Part shown: positions 40,558 through 50,402 of the stretch, one piece after another
Layout: each line of letters begins with the position of its first letter
Position numbering within the stretch: the first letter of the stretch is position 1
Assembly (NCBI GenBank): GCA_005502775.1
Contig: SCNI01000001.1
Location: 163,347-227,346 of the forward strand
DNA from: Microbacteriaceae bacterium 3FA27C10
GTDB taxonomy: Bacteria > Actinomycetota > Actinomycetes > Actinomycetales > Microbacteriaceae
Direction: 5' to 3'
Length of the DNA stretch: 64,000 bases
Translations under genes and position numbers: made by a program
Notes under the pieces: generated by a model
Told to the model about the DNA's origin: nothing
What the model saw: the letters and a program-made list of their open reading frames with translations, nothing else
Databases searched by the model: none

Positions 40558-41838
40558 CTAACTGCGGAATTGCCCCGAACCGCGCACGCGCCATTTCGTG
40601 CTCGTGAGCTCCGGCAGCCCCATCGGGCCGCGGGCGTGCAGCTTCTGGGTGGAGATGCCCACCTCCGCGCCGAAGCCGAACTCCCCGCCGTCGGTGAACC
40701 GCGTCGAGGCGTTCACCATCACCACGGCCGAGTCGACCTCGTTGAGGAAACGCTCCGCGTTGCCGAGATCGTTGGTGATGATCGACTCCGTGTGGTGGGT
40801 CGAATACCGGCGGATGTGCTCCATCGCCTCGTCGAGATCGCGTACCACGCGCACCGCGAGGTCGAGGCTCATGTATTCGGTGCGCCAGTCGTCCTCGGTG
40901 GCCGGCACGGCATCCGGGAACAGGACGCGGGTCGCCTCGTCGGCATGGAGGGTGACCCCGGATGCGGTGAGCCGCCCCAGCACCGGCCCCAGCAGGCGCT
41001 CTGACGCGTCTTCGTGCACGAGAAGGGTCTCGAGGGCGTTGCACACGCTCGGCCGCTGCACCTTGGCGTTGTGCACGATGTCGACGGCCCACTGCTCGTC
41101 GGCGCTCGCGTCGAGGAAGACGTGCACCACTCCGGCACCGGTCTCGATCACGGGCACCTTCGACTCGGTGACGACGGTCTCGATCAGCTGGGCACTGCCG
41201 CGCGGGATGAGCACGTCGACCGCTCCCCGGGCGCGCATGAGCTGCCGGGCGCCTTCGCGGCCGAACTCGTCGATGGTCTGAACGGAGGCGCCGGGCAGGC
41301 CCACCGACTCCAGCGCGCCCTGGATGAGCCCCACGAGCACGCGGTTGGTGTTCTCGGCCGCCGAACCGCCCCGGAGCACGACGGCGTTGCCGCTCTTGAT
41401 GGCGAGCGCGGCGATGTCGACCGTCACGTTGGGGCGGGCCTCGTAGATGACGCCGACCACACCGAACGGCACCCGCACCTGGTCGATGCGCACCCCGTTC
41501 GGCAGGCTGCGGCCCTGCACGGTCTCGCCCACCGGATCGACCAGGGCGACCACCTCGCGCACCGCGGCGGCGAGGGAGGCCAAGCGCGGCGCATCCAGTC
41601 GCAGGCGATCCTGCAGGGCGCCGGAGAGGCCGTTCTCGCGCCCGTTGGCCAGGTCGAGATCGTTGGCCGGAACCACGCTCGGAGCAGCCGTCTCGATCGC
41701 CGTGGCGATGGCTTCGAGCGCACGGTTCTTCTGCTCGGTGCGGGCGGTGGCGAGCACGATGGACGCGGCGCGTGCGGCGGCGAGCTTGGCGTCGAAGGCC
41801 GAGACGGCGGTGGGCTCGAGAACGGTAACCTCAGGCAT
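40558..41838 (-). CDS. proA: Glutamate-5-semialdehyde dehydrogenase
   Basis: 426 residues from ATG 41838. The ALDH fold of ProA is clear: VPFGVVGVIYEARPNVTVDI, then LRGGSAAENTNRVLVGLIQG, the catalytic cysteine in KVQRPSVCNALETLLVH and the end TDGGEFGFGAEVGISTQKLH. It reduces glutamyl-5-phosphate with NADPH in proline synthesis. ProB, which makes its substrate, is encoded 1 kb away on the same strand, separated by an EamA transporter gene on the other strand. Confidence 0.96.
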   Translation of the reverse strand: MPEVTVLEPTAVSAFDAKLAAARAASIVLATARTEQKNRALEAIATAIETAAPSVVPANDLDLANGRENGLSGALQDRLRLDAPRLASLAAAVREVVALVDPVGETVQGRSLPNGVRIDQVRVPFGVVGVIYEARPNVTVDIAALAIKSGNAVVLRGGSAAENTNRVLVGLIQGALESVGLPGASVQTIDEFGREGARQLMRARGAVDVLIPRGSAQLIETVVTESKVPVIETGAGVVHVFLDASADEQWAVDIVHNAKVQRPSVCNALETLLVHEDASERLLGPVLGRLTASGVTLHADEATRVLFPDAVPATEDDWRTEYMSLDLAVRVVRDLDEAMEHIRRYSTHHTESIITNDLGNAERFLNEVDSAVVMVNASTRFTDGGEFGFGAEVGISTQKLHARGPMGLPELTSTKWRVRGSGQFRS

Positions 41839-41883
41839 GCGCAAAGTCTACGCGCCCGGTGCGCGGCGCCGTCGGGGTGCATC

Positions 41884-42843
41884 GTGCTCGTGATCGTCGT
41901 GCTGAGCCTCGTGTCGAGCCTGTTCTACGGAACCTCCGACTTCCTGGGGGCCGTGGCCGCACGGCGCCTCTCCGTGCTGCCGGCCACCCTCGTGACCTAC
42001 GCGCTCGGCGCCGTCGTCATCGCTGTGGCCCTGCTGCCCGGCGGCTGGTCGTGGAGCGCCGACGCCGGCGTCTCCGGCGCTCTCGCCGGGCTCTTCGCGA
42101 TCGTGGGCTTCATCGCCTTCTACGCCGCCCTCGCGATCGGCCCGATGAGCCTGCTCTCCCCCGTCATCGCGCTCATCCAGGCACTCGTGCCGGTGACGGC
42201 GGCGCTCGTGACCGGGCAGGGGCTCAGCCCGCTCGGCTGGGGTGCGGTCGCCCTGGCCGTCGTGGCCACCCTGCTGATCTCACGCCAGCACACGGATGCG
42301 CCGGGCCAGGTCACGCTCCCCGGCGCGGTCCTCGCCGTGGTGTCGGGCGTCACACTCGGCGCCTCGGTCGTGGCGCTCGACTCCTCGCCGCAGGAGTCCG
42401 GCCTGCTGCCGGCGTTCCTCGAGATGGCCGTCGGGCTCGTCGTCCTGAGCTGCCTGATCGGCGTGCTGCGCCTGGCGCGCCGGGAGATCCCGTGGTTCTC
42501 CGCCGAGGCCGGAACCGCAACGGACGGGCCGGTGCCGGCTGCCGGCACCGCCGAGGCCACCGCCGAACCGGGGCGGGAACCGGGCGAACCGCGTGGACCG
42601 CGGGCTCCGCAGGCAGCCTGGGCCGCCGCGGCCGCCGCCGGTCTTCTGCTCGGCACGGCGAACGCGCTCCTGATGCTGGCGCTCCACTCGGGCAACCTGG
42701 CCGTGGTGTCCGTGCTCTCGAGCCTCTACCCGCTGGCCACGGTCATCCTGGCCGCCGTGGTGCTGCGCGAACGCGTGGCGCGCATCCAGGTGGCGGGCAT
42801 CGCGCTCGCCCTCGTGGCGGCGGTGCTGCTCGGCCTCTCCTAG
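41884..42843 (+). CDS. EamA/DMT-superfamily transporter
   Basis: 319 residues from GTG 41884 (GTG 41890 is an alternative), ten hydrophobic helices in two halves of five. The first begins LSLVSSLFYGTSDFLGAVAA and the second LLLGTANALLMLALHSGNLA, each with the EamA pattern; a charged linker rich in Gly, Ala and Pro joins them (about residues 205-250). Such proteins export amino acids or other metabolites or are drug exporters. It is inserted between proA and proB on the opposite strand, so a role in proline metabolism is possible but not shown. Confidence 0.88.
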   Translation: MLVIVVLSLVSSLFYGTSDFLGAVAARRLSVLPATLVTYALGAVVIAVALLPGGWSWSADAGVSGALAGLFAIVGFIAFYAALAIGPMSLLSPVIALIQALVPVTAALVTGQGLSPLGWGAVALAVVATLLISRQHTDAPGQVTLPGAVLAVVSGVTLGASVVALDSSPQESGLLPAFLEMAVGLVVLSCLIGVLRLARREIPWFSAEAGTATDGPVPAAGTAEATAEPGREPGEPRGPRAPQAAWAAAAAAGLLLGTANALLMLALHSGNLAVVSVLSSLYPLATVILAAVVLRERVARIQVAGIALALVAAVLLGLS

Positions 42844-42887
42844 CCAGGCGGCAGCTCCGCAGCAGGAACTCTGGAGTGCGGCGGTCT

Positions 42888-43682
42888 CTAGAGTGCGGCG
42901 GGCTCGAACCAGGTGCCGAGCTCGGCGCCCGAGAGGGCCGCAGCCACGTTCGCCGTGGAGGTGACGAGCACCGCCGTGCCGGCGGCGGCGGCGAGACGCG
43001 CCGCCGAGACCTTCGTGGCCGCTCCCCCGGTGCCGACGCCGGCCGAGCCGATGTCGCCGAAGGTGACGCCCGCGAGATCGTCGCCGAGCGGCACCTCGGT
43101 GATCTTGACCGCGCCGGGCTCCTGCGGAGGGCGCGTGTAGAGGGCGTCGACGTCGGAGAGCAGGATGAGCGCATCCGCCCCCACGAGCTGCGACACCATC
43201 GCGGCAAGCCGGTCGTTGTCGCCGAAACGGATCTCGTGCGTCGCGACCGTGTCGTTCTCGTTGACGATGGGCAGGATGCGCAGGCCGAGCAGCCGATCCA
43301 TGGCGCGCTGCGCGTTCGAGGTGTGCGTGGGGTTCTCGAGGTCGCCCGCGGTGAGCAGCACCTGGCCGGCCACGATGCCGTAGCGGCGCAGGCTGTCCTG
43401 GTAGCGGAAGATGAGCACGTTCTGGCCCACCGCCGCCGCGGCCTGCTGCGTGGCGAGGTCGTTGGGCCGCGCGTCGAGCTTCAGGTAGGGCATGCCGGTG
43501 GCGATGGCGCCCGAAGACACGAGGATGACCTCGGTGCCACGGGCGTGGGCGGTGGCCAGGGCGTCGACGAGCGGCTCGATCTGGTCGGCGTTCGCACCGC
43601 TGATCGACGAGGATCCGACCTTCACCACCACGCGTTGAGCACCGGGGATGCCGGCGCGCGACAGGATGCGCGGGCGGGTCAC
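42888..43682 (-). CDS. proB: Glutamate 5-kinase, without PUA domain
   Basis: 264 residues from GTG 43682, which overlaps the obg stop (GTGA). The amino-acid-kinase fold is complete: [24 protein letters not shown], then [20 protein letters not shown] and [20 protein letters not shown]. The phosphate-binding end [20 protein letters not shown] is also in place. E. coli ProB has a further C-terminal PUA domain of about 100 residues; it is absent here and the gene ends normally, so this is the short form. First step of proline synthesis, normally inhibited by proline. Confidence 0.95.
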   Translation of the reverse strand: MTRPRILSRAGIPGAQRVVVKVGSSSISGANADQIEPLVDALATAHARGTEVILVSSGAIATGMPYLKLDARPNDLATQQAAAAVGQNVLIFRYQDSLRRYGIVAGQVLLTAGDLENPTHTSNAQRAMDRLLGLRILPIVNENDTVATHEIRFGDNDRLAAMVSQLVGADALILLSDVDALYTRPPQEPGAVKITEVPLGDDLAGVTFGDIGSAGVGTGGAATKVSAARLAAAAGTAVLVTSTANVAAALSGAELGTWFEPAAL

Positions 43683-45190
43683 GACTCCTCGTCCTCGTTC
43701 TTCCAGAGACCTGCTTCCTTCTCGCGCACCAGTTCGGCGCGGGCCTCGGCCTTGGCGTCCATGAGGTCGAAGTAGTCTTCGCGGCGCTGGTTGCTGGTGC
43801 GACGGCGCGGGCCTTCGAGGCGCGGGTCGGAGCCGCGCGGGCTCGTCACGAGCTCCGCGGTCGAGGTGAGCGTGGGCTCCCAGTCGAACACGACGCCGTT
43901 GCCGCGGCCGATGACCACGGCGGACCCGGAGACGGCACCGGCCTTGAACAGCTGGTCTTCGACGCCGAGCTTCGCGAGCCGGTCGGCGAGGAAGCCGACG
44001 GCCTCGTCGTTGGCGAAGTCGGTCTGCTGCACCCACTTCTCGGGCTTCGCGCCGATGATGCGGTAGACGTTGCCGTGCGTGCCGCCCTCGACCTTGATGA
44101 CGAAGCCCGACTCGTCGACCGCGCGGGGCCGGAGCACGATGCGCGCCGCAGCCGGCTCCTCGGCCGCCTTCTTGCGTTCGGCCTCGACGAGGTCGGCGAG
44201 AGCGAACGACAGCTGGCGCAGACCCTCGTGGCTGGCCGTCGAGATCTCGAACACGCGATAGCCGCGGGCCTCGAGCTCGGGCTTCACGAACTCGGCGAGC
44301 TCGCGGGCCTCGGGCACATCGATCTTGTTCAAAGCGATGAGCTGAGGGCGGTCGAGAAGCGGCAGCTGGCCCTCGGGCACAGGGTAGGCGGCGAGTTCGG
44401 CCTGGATGATCTCGAGGTCGCTGATGGGGTCGCGGCCCGGCTCGAGCGTGGCGCAGTCGAGAACGTGCAGCAGCGCGCTGCACCGCTCGACGTGCCGCAG
44501 GAACTCCAGGCCCAGGCCCTTGCCCTCGCTCGCGCCCTCGATCAGGCCCGGGACGTCGGCGATGGTGTACCGGGTGCTGCCCGACTCGACCACGCCGAGG
44601 TTCGGGTGCAGCGTCGTGAAGGGGTAGTCGGCGATCTTCGGCTTCGCCGCCGAGAGCGCGGCCACGAGGCTCGACTTGCCGGCGCTCGGGTAGCCCACGA
44701 GGGCGATGTCGGCCACCGTCTTGAGCTCGAGGAGGACGTCGCCCTCCCAGCCCTCGGTGCCGAGCAGGGCGAAGCCGGGGGCCTTGCGCTTGGTGGTGGA
44801 CAGCGCGGCGTTGCCGAGACCGCCCTGTCCGCCGGCGGCCACGACGAAGCGCATCCCGCTCACGGCCATGTCGATGAGCTCGTTGCCCTCGGAGTCCTTC
44901 ACCACGGTGCCCACGGGCACGCTGAGCACGAGCTCGTCGCCGTTGGAGCCGGCGCGGTGGTCGCCCATGCCCGGGCCGCCGTTGGCGGAGGACTGGTGCG
45001 GGTGGCGGTGGAAGCCGAGCAGCGTCGTGGTCTGGGAGTCGCTCACCAGCACGATGTCGCCACCGTTGCCCCCGTTGCCGCCGTCAGGACCGGCGAGGGG
45101 CTTGAACTTCTCGCGGCGCACGGACACGCATCCGTTACCGCCGTTGCCCGCCCTCAGATGGAGGGTGACGTGGTCGACGAAAGTGACCAT
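43679..45190 (-). CDS. obg: GTPase Obg/CgtA
   Basis: 503 residues. The glycine-rich Obg domain comes first ([20 protein letters not shown], then [20 protein letters not shown]). The G domain follows with G1 [10 protein letters not shown]2/G3 [13 protein letters not shown] and [17 protein letters not shown]4 NKID and G5 STAS. The OCT domain lies at about 350-430 ([20 protein letters not shown]), then a charged C-terminal tail typical of actinobacteria. It takes part in 50S assembly and stress signalling. It follows rpmA after a hairpin and is translationally coupled to proB. Confidence 0.97.
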   Translation of the reverse strand: MVTFVDHVTLHLRAGNGGNGCVSVRREKFKPLAGPDGGNGGNGGDIVLVSDSQTTTLLGFHRHPHQSSANGGPGMGDHRAGSNGDELVLSVPVGTVVKDSEGNELIDMAVSGMRFVVAAGGQGGLGNAALSTTKRKAPGFALLGTEGWEGDVLLELKTVADIALVGYPSAGKSSLVAALSAAKPKIADYPFTTLHPNLGVVESGSTRYTIADVPGLIEGASEGKGLGLEFLRHVERCSALLHVLDCATLEPGRDPISDLEIIQAELAAYPVPEGQLPLLDRPQLIALNKIDVPEARELAEFVKPELEARGYRVFEISTASHEGLRQLSFALADLVEAERKKAAEEPAAARIVLRPRAVDESGFVIKVEGGTHGNVYRIIGAKPEKWVQQTDFANDEAVGFLADRLAKLGVEDQLFKAGAVSGSAVVIGRGNGVVFDWEPTLTSTAELVTSPRGSDPRLEGPRRRTSNQRREDYFDLMDAKAEARAELVREKEAGLWKNEDEES

Positions 45191-45252
45191 TCCGGTTCCC
45201 TCACTGCCTTCGGTGTTCGTTGGTGCTGCTGTTCTTCGGGGGAAATACGACA

Positions 45253-45270
45253 GGCGGGCCGAAGCCCGCC
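45253..45270 (-). terminator. Hairpin between rpmA and obg
   Basis: GGCGGGC (45253-45259) and GCCCGCC (45264-45270) pair over CGAA. Read on the minus strand it is followed by TGTCGTATTTCCCC, a weak T-run. It lies 25 bp after the rpmA stop and may attenuate ribosomal-protein transcripts before obg. Confidence 0.6.
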
Positions 45271-45294
45271 CGTCTGAAGCCTTGCCGGCGGAGG

Positions 45295-45552
45295 TTACTC
45301 CGCGGCGACGACGATGTTGACGACCTTGCGGCCGCCCTTGGCGCCGAACTCGACCGAGCCCGCCGCGAGGGCGAACAGGGTGTCGTCGCCACCACGGCCG
45401 ACGTTGACGCCGGGGTGGAAGTGGGTGCCGCGCTGGCGGACGATGATCTCGCCCGCTCCGACGACCTGGCCACCGAAGCGCTTCACGCCGAGGCGCTGCG
45501 CGTTGGAGTCACGACCGTTGCGAGTGGAACTCGCGCCCTTTTTGTGTGCCAT
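45295..45552 (-). CDS. rpmA: 50S ribosomal protein L27
   Basis: 85 residues: [20 protein letters not shown], then [20 protein letters not shown] and [20 protein letters not shown]. Full-length bacterial L27, whose N-terminal tail reaches the peptidyl-transferase centre. There is no N-terminal extension of the cleaved firmicute type. It follows rplU by 13 bp. Confidence 0.98.
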   Translation of the reverse strand: MAHKKGASSTRNGRDSNAQRLGVKRFGGQVVGAGEIIVRQRGTHFHPGVNVGRGGDDTLFALAAGSVEFGAKGGRKVVNIVVAAE

Positions 45553-45565
45553 TAGCCTGTGATCC

Positions 45566-45874
45566 TTACTTGATTCCGGTGACCTTGACGCGGGTGAGCT
45601 CCTGGCGGTGGCCCTGGCGCTTCTTGTACCCGGTCTTGTTCTTGAACTTCTGGATGACGATCTTCGGGCCGCGGAGGTCTTCGAGGACCTCGGCGGTGAC
45701 CTTCACCTTGGACAGCGAGGGGGCGTCGGTGGTGATCTTGTCACCATCGACGAGCAGCACTGCCGCCAGCTCGATGTTGCCGTCTTTGTCGGCCTTGATG
45801 CGGTCGAGGGTGACAATAGTGCCGACCTCGACCTTTTCCTGCCGACCACCGGCGCGCACAACTGCGTAAACCAA
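45566..45874 (-). CDS. rplU: 50S ribosomal protein L21
   Basis: 102 residues: [20 protein letters not shown], then [20 protein letters not shown] and the end signature [20 protein letters not shown]. First gene of the rplU-rpmA-obg-proB operon; its promoter should lie in the 155 bp before the divergent DUF4031 gene. Confidence 0.98.
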   Translation of the reverse strand: MVYAVVRAGGRQEKVEVGTIVTLDRIKADKDGNIELAAVLLVDGDKITTDAPSLSKVKVTAEVLEDLRGPKIVIQKFKNKTGYKKRQGHRQELTRVKVTGIK

Positions 45875-46029
45875 TTTACGTACCTAACTCTTTGGGGGCC
45901 CTCAAAAGCGCAATCTGCGACGCTTGGAAGTCTTGGCGTTTCGCGAGCGAAGCTCTACGCACACCAGCGGTCAAGCTTACTTGAATCCGCGATTTCGGTC
46001 AAACTGGCTCGAGTGGGATACTCGGCCAC

Positions 46030-46305
46030 GTGACGGTCTTGATCGACAGGCCCATCTGGCCAGCCCACGGTACCATCTGGGGGCACCTCGTCAGCGACGA
46101 ATCGCTGGAGGAACTGCATTCTTTCGCAGCCCGGGCGGGACTCCCACCGCGGAGCTTCGACCTCGACCACTACGACGTGCCCGTCGACCGCTACGAGGAG
46201 CTCGTGGCGGCCGGGGCGCTGCCCGTGAGCTACCGCGATCTCGTGGTGCGCCTGCGGGACAGCGGCCTGCGCGTGCGGGGCAGGGACCGCCCCGCGAAGG
46301 CCTAG
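46030..46305 (+). CDS. DUF4031-family protein
   Basis: 91 residues, GTG start. Reads VLIDRPIWPAHGTIWGHLVS, DESLEELHSFAARAGLPPRS, FDLDHYDVPVDRYEELVAAG, the DUF4031 pattern with conserved Asp, Trp and His residues. Function unknown; the conserved polar residues suggest an enzyme or ligand-binding site. It converges on rne with 6 bp between. Confidence 0.9.
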   Translation: MTVLIDRPIWPAHGTIWGHLVSDESLEELHSFAARAGLPPRSFDLDHYDVPVDRYEELVAAGALPVSYRDLVVRLRDSGLRVRGRDRPAKA

Positions 46306-46311
46306 TAGCGA

Positions 46312-49056
46312 CTAGGACTGCGCGGGGGGCTCGACGGGAGCGGAGACGGCCGCCGTGCTGACACGACGGCTCCGGCCACGGCCCTGCCCGGGCTGCTTGG
46401 GCTCGGGCAGCGCCTCAAGCACCGAGTCGAGCAGGTGCGTCGCGTCTTGCGGGCGCACCCGCGGGGCGCGCTGCGCCTTGGTGACCGGGATGTCGAGGAT
46501 GGCGATCTCGGGCGCCGCCTCGCCGACCGCGGCCGCCGCCTCGACGACGGGGACCGGCGCGGGAGCCTGCTCCGGCGCATCCGGAACCGTCGGGGAACCG
46601 GCGGCGGCCGTCGCCGGGGCGTCGCCGCCCGCGGATTCGCCACCCGCAGACTCCGCGGACCGGCTCTGGCGCGACTTGCGCCGGCGGGAGGACTTGCTGG
46701 CCGCGACGGCCGGCTCCGGCGCCTCCGTGGCGGGCTGCTCGCCCGCGACCTCGCCCGGCGCATCCGGAGCCGTCGGGTCGGTCACCACGGAGACGGATGC
46801 CGTCGCCGGGTGCGCGTGCGACGCCGCGATGGTCGAGGCCGCGATCTGGGCGAGCGCGTTCTTGGCGTCGTCGGTGATGGCGTGCGTGACCCCGTTGCCG
46901 GTCGAGGGCGCGGAGTGCGTGCCGCCGTTCGACCCGTTACCGGAGCCGTTGGAACCGTTGCCGCCTCCACCCTGGCCACCGTTGCCACCGCGGCCGCGGC
47001 GGCCGCCGGAGGCCTGCTGCGCGCTGCCGCCCATGCCGGGGCCTGTCGGGCGGTGCTTCACGACGGGATCGTGATGGATGATGATGCCCCGGCCCGCGCA
47101 GACCTCGCAGGGCTCGGAGAACGACTCGATGAGGCCGAGCCCGAGCTTCTTTCGGGTCATCTGCACGAGTCCGAGCGAGGTGACCTCGGCCACCTGGTGC
47201 TTCGTGCGGTCGCGCGAGAGGCACTCGATGAGCCGGCGCAGCACGAGGTCGCGGTTGGACTCGAGCACCATGTCGATGAAGTCGACCACGATGATGCCGC
47301 CGATGTCGCGCAGCCGAAGCTGGCGCACGATCTCCTCGGCCGCCTCCAGGTTGTTCTTCGTGACGGTCTCCTCGAGGTTTCCGCCGGAGCCCACGAATTT
47401 GCCGGTGTTGACGTCGACGACCGTCATGGCCTCGGTGCGGTCGATCACGAGCGAACCGCCCGAGGGCAGCCAGACCTTGCGGTCGAGCGCCTTCTCGATC
47501 TGCTCGGAGACACGGTACTCGTCGAAGGCGTCGCGCTCGCCCTCGTACTTCTCGACGCGATCGAGGAGGTCGGGAGCGACGGCCGCGAGGTAGTTCTCGA
47601 TGGTGGCCTGGGCGTCGTCGCCGGAGATGACGAGCTTGTGGAAGTCCTCGTTGAAGACGTCGCGCACGATCTTGATCAGCAGGTCGGGCTCGGAGTGCAG
47701 CAGGTGCGGGCCCTGCTTGGTCTTCACGAGCTCCGAGATGTGGGCCCACTGGGCGGTGAGGCGGTTGACGTCGAGCGTCAGCTGCTCCTCGGTGGCGCCC
47801 TCCGAGGCGGTGCGCACGATGACGCCCACGTTGTCGGGCAGCACCTCCTTGAGGATGCGCTTGAGGCGCGCCCGCTCGGTGTCGGGGAGCTTGCGGGAGA
47901 TGCCGTTCATCGAGCCGTTCGGCACGTAGACCAGGTAGCGGCCGGGCAGGCTGACCTGGCTCGTGAGGCGGGCGCCCTTGTGGCCGACCGGGTCTTTCGT
48001 GACCTGCACGAGCACGGTGTCACCCGACTTCAGCGCGAGCTCGATGCGGCGCGGCTGGGTGCCCTTGCCCTCGTTGTTCTCGGCGGCGGCATCCCAGTCG
48101 ACCTCGCCGGAGTACAGCACGGCGTTGCGGCCGCGTCCGATGTCGACGAAGGCGGCCTCCATGCTCGGCAGCACGTTCTGCACGCGGCCGAGGTAGACGT
48201 TGCCGATGAGGGAGGCGTCCTGGGCCTTGGCCACGTAGTGCTCGACGAGCACGCCGTCTTCGAGGACGGCGATCTGGATCTTGTCGTTCTTGGCGCGCAC
48301 CACCATCTGGCGGTCGACGGCCTCCCGGCGGGCGAGGAACTCGGCCTCGGTCACGACGGGCCGGCGGCGGCCGGCGTCGCGGCCGTCTCGACGGCGCTGC
48401 TTCTTGGCCTCGAGGCGGGTGGAGCCCTTGACGCGCTGCGGCTCGGTGATGAGCTCGGGCTCGCGCGGGGCGCGGACCTTGACGACGGTGTTCGCCGGGT
48501 CGCCCTCTCCCCCGCGGCTCTCGTCGCCCGCGCGACGGCGGGAGCGGCGGCGCACGTTCGCCTCCGGGCCCAGGTCGTCGCGGTCGCGGGGATCGCGGTC
48601 GCGCGGGTCGCGGTCACGGGGATCGCGCTCGTCGTCGCGATCGCTGCGCGGCGGCAGGGGCGGGAGATCGGGGGCCTGGAAGATGAGAGAGGTGGTGCTG
48701 AGCGCACGCACGGCCGGCTTGTCCGCGGCGGCTGCGGGAGCATCCGGAGCCGAGGCGGCGGGCGCCGAGAAGGGGGCGAGACCGGGCTCGTCGTCGTGCG
48801 CGCCGGAGCCCGTCACGGCAGGAGCATCCGGTGTCGCCGTGACCTCGGCGTTCTCGGCGACGGCGGGCACCTCGGCCTCGGCCGGCGCCGGGGCGTCGAT
48901 CATGGGAGCGGAAGGCGGGGTCGCGGCCTCCGCAGCAGGCTGCGCCGGCGCATCCTTCTTCACCGCTCGGCGACCGCCGAACAGCCGGGTCTTGCGCCGT
49001 GCCGTGCCCTCTCCGTTTGCTCCGTCATTGTCATTGTGTGAATTTTTCTCCACCAT
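46312..49056 (-). CDS. rne: Ribonuclease E/G
   Basis: 914 residues. A long charged N-terminal extension (about 1-245, Ala/Pro-rich, then Arg/Asp repeats) precedes the catalytic core. The S1 domain reads NVYLGRVQNVLPSMEAAFVD; the 5'-sensor/RNase H region follows. The DNase-like site has the metal-binding aspartates in VVDVNTGKFVG and GGIIVVDFIDM. The zinc-link CEVCAGRG lies near residue 650. The C-terminal 260 residues are Gly/Asn-rich, then Ala/Pro/Glu-rich: the disordered scaffold arm. It starts mRNA decay and processes rRNA. It is divergent from the VKOR gene. Confidence 0.96.
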   Translation of the reverse strand: MVEKNSHNDNDGANGEGTARRKTRLFGGRRAVKKDAPAQPAAEAATPPSAPMIDAPAPAEAEVPAVAENAEVTATPDAPAVTGSGAHDDEPGLAPFSAPAASAPDAPAAAADKPAVRALSTTSLIFQAPDLPPLPPRSDRDDERDPRDRDPRDRDPRDRDDLGPEANVRRRSRRRAGDESRGGEGDPANTVVKVRAPREPELITEPQRVKGSTRLEAKKQRRRDGRDAGRRRPVVTEAEFLARREAVDRQMVVRAKNDKIQIAVLEDGVLVEHYVAKAQDASLIGNVYLGRVQNVLPSMEAAFVDIGRGRNAVLYSGEVDWDAAAENNEGKGTQPRRIELALKSGDTVLVQVTKDPVGHKGARLTSQVSLPGRYLVYVPNGSMNGISRKLPDTERARLKRILKEVLPDNVGVIVRTASEGATEEQLTLDVNRLTAQWAHISELVKTKQGPHLLHSEPDLLIKIVRDVFNEDFHKLVISGDDAQATIENYLAAVAPDLLDRVEKYEGERDAFDEYRVSEQIEKALDRKVWLPSGGSLVIDRTEAMTVVDVNTGKFVGSGGNLEETVTKNNLEAAEEIVRQLRLRDIGGIIVVDFIDMVLESNRDLVLRRLIECLSRDRTKHQVAEVTSLGLVQMTRKKLGLGLIESFSEPCEVCAGRGIIIHHDPVVKHRPTGPGMGGSAQQASGGRRGRGGNGGQGGGGNGSNGSGNGSNGGTHSAPSTGNGVTHAITDDAKNALAQIAASTIAASHAHPATASVSVVTDPTAPDAPGEVAGEQPATEAPEPAVAASKSSRRRKSRQSRSAESAGGESAGGDAPATAAAGSPTVPDAPEQAPAPVPVVEAAAAVGEAAPEIAILDIPVTKAQRAPRVRPQDATHLLDSVLEALPEPKQPGQGRGRSRRVSTAAVSAPVEPPAQS

Positions 49057-49368
49057 CTCTGGTGCAACTCCTTGCCAGCCGGAGACTTTCGCCTTCCGGC
49101 AGGTACTCTCACGAGCGCAGTGCTGCGGGTGCAGCCACCTCCGCCGATCTTTCGCTAATGCGCCCGGCCGGCGTCGTGCCGGCCCTGGTCGCTCTGTCTC
49201 TTCGTATGCCGGGTGCCGGTCGATGGATCACACTCTGGGTGAGCCGCTCATGGCCGTCGAGCCCGGTAAGTCTTCTTGGGCGGTTTCCGCTTCGTTCACG
49301 AAAACCTTCCCCCGATTATCGCATGCATTCCCAGATTGCTCGCGATTGGCCTCTGCAATAATGCAGAC
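49057..49368. promoter_or_regulatory. Divergent leader between rne and the VKOR gene
   Basis: 312 bp without a gene. On the minus strand AAGGAG lies 11 bases before the rne ATG. On the plus strand AATAATGCAG stands 8-10 bases before GTG 49369 and no ribosome site is visible, so the VKOR message may be leaderless. A long rne leader would suit the autoregulation known for RNase E in other bacteria, but I see no defined structure. Confidence 0.4.
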
Positions 49369-49983
49369 GTGCCAGACCAGACGCAGGAATACCGCCGACC
49401 GATCGCTCTAGCCGTCTTCCTGATCGTGGCGGGGGTGATCGGCTGGTACTCGTCGTTCGACCTCACGCTGGAGCGCATCCAGACGCTCATCAATCCGGCC
49501 TACAAGCCCACCTGCGACATCTCGCCGCTGGTCACCTGCGGGCCGAACATGGCCAGCTGGCAGGGCTCGCTGTTCCACTTCCCGAACCCCCTCATCGGGG
49601 TGGCGTGCTTCGTGGCGCCGATCGTCGTAGGCGTGGCCATCCTGGCCGGAGCGCGCTTCGCGAAGTGGTTCTGGGTGCTCTTCAACCTGGGCTTCGTGCT
49701 CGCACTGGTGTTCGTGATCTGGCTGATCTCGCAGAGCATCTTCTCGCTCGGCACGCTCTGCCCCTACTGCATGATCGTGTGGTCGGTCGTCATCCCGCTG
49801 TTCTGGTACGTCACCGGCTACAACCTGAAAGAGGGCCACTTCGGCAACCGGGGGGCGAGCCGCGAGATCGCCGCTCTCGTCTTCCCCTGGCTCTGGACCC
49901 TCGTGCTGCTCAGCTACCTCGTGGTCGTGGTGATCGCGCAGCTGCGGCTCGACGCGATCACCTCGATCATCAACTCGCTCTAG
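49369..49983 (+). CDS. Vitamin K epoxide reductase (VKOR) family protein
   Basis: 204 residues from GTG 49369, with five membrane helices. The redox cysteines are in place: Cys49 and Cys57 in PTCDISPLVTCG and the active pair Cys131-Cys134 in LCPYC. The partner serine/asparagine segment SWQGSLFHFPNPLIG fits too. Bacterial VKOR re-oxidises a DsbA-like thioredoxin for disulfide formation outside the membrane, passing electrons to quinone. There is no fused thioredoxin domain, so a separate DsbA partner must exist elsewhere. Confidence 0.93.
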   Translation: MPDQTQEYRRPIALAVFLIVAGVIGWYSSFDLTLERIQTLINPAYKPTCDISPLVTCGPNMASWQGSLFHFPNPLIGVACFVAPIVVGVAILAGARFAKWFWVLFNLGFVLALVFVIWLISQSIFSLGTLCPYCMIVWSVVIPLFWYVTGYNLKEGHFGNRGASREIAALVFPWLWTLVLLSYLVVVVIAQLRLDAITSIINSL

Positions 49984-50402
49984 TCGAACCAGAGGGCGAG
50001 CTCGCGGGCGGCCGACTCGGGCGAGTCGCTGCCGTGCACGAGGTTCTGCTGCACCGAGAGGCCCCAGTCCCGCGCGAGGTCGCCGCGGATGGTGCCGGGG
50101 GCGGCCGTGGTGGGGTCGGTGGTGCCGGCGAGCGAACGGAATCCTTCGATCACGCGGTTGCCCGCGATGCGCAGCGCGACGATCGGGCCGGACTCCATGA
50201 ACTCCACGAGTGGCTCGTAGAAGGGCTTGCCCTGGTGCTCCTCGTAGTGCGCGGCGAGCAGCTCGCGGTCGGGCTCGATGAGCTTGACGTCGACCAGCTG
50301 GTAGCCCTTGGCCTCGATGCGGCGGAGGATCTCCCCGGTGAGGTTGCGCGCCACACCATCCGGCTTGACGAGGACGAGGGTTTCTTCGACGAACGTGGTC
50401 AC
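49980..50402 (-). CDS. ndk: Nucleoside diphosphate kinase
   Basis: 140 residues. LVLVKPDGVARNLTGEILRR, the Kpn loop and the active-site histidine His123 in QNLVHGSDSPESAARELALW are all conserved. It transfers phosphate between nucleoside triphosphates and diphosphates. Its start overlaps the stop of the DUF4233 gene (ATGA) and its 3' end overlaps the VKOR gene by 4 bp, convergent. Last gene of an ileS-folC-DUF4233-ndk operon. Confidence 0.97.
   Translation of the reverse strand: MTTFVEETLVLVKPDGVARNLTGEILRRIEAKGYQLVDVKLIEPDRELLAAHYEEHQGKPFYEPLVEFMESGPIVALRIAGNRVIEGFRSLAGTTDPTTAAPGTIRGDLARDWGLSVQQNLVHGSDSPESAARELALWFD

Noticed and set aside
46435..49041. An 868-codon open frame opposite rne
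   Set aside because: Leu/Val/Asp/His/Arg-rich antisense nonsense; rne carries all the RNase E motifs.
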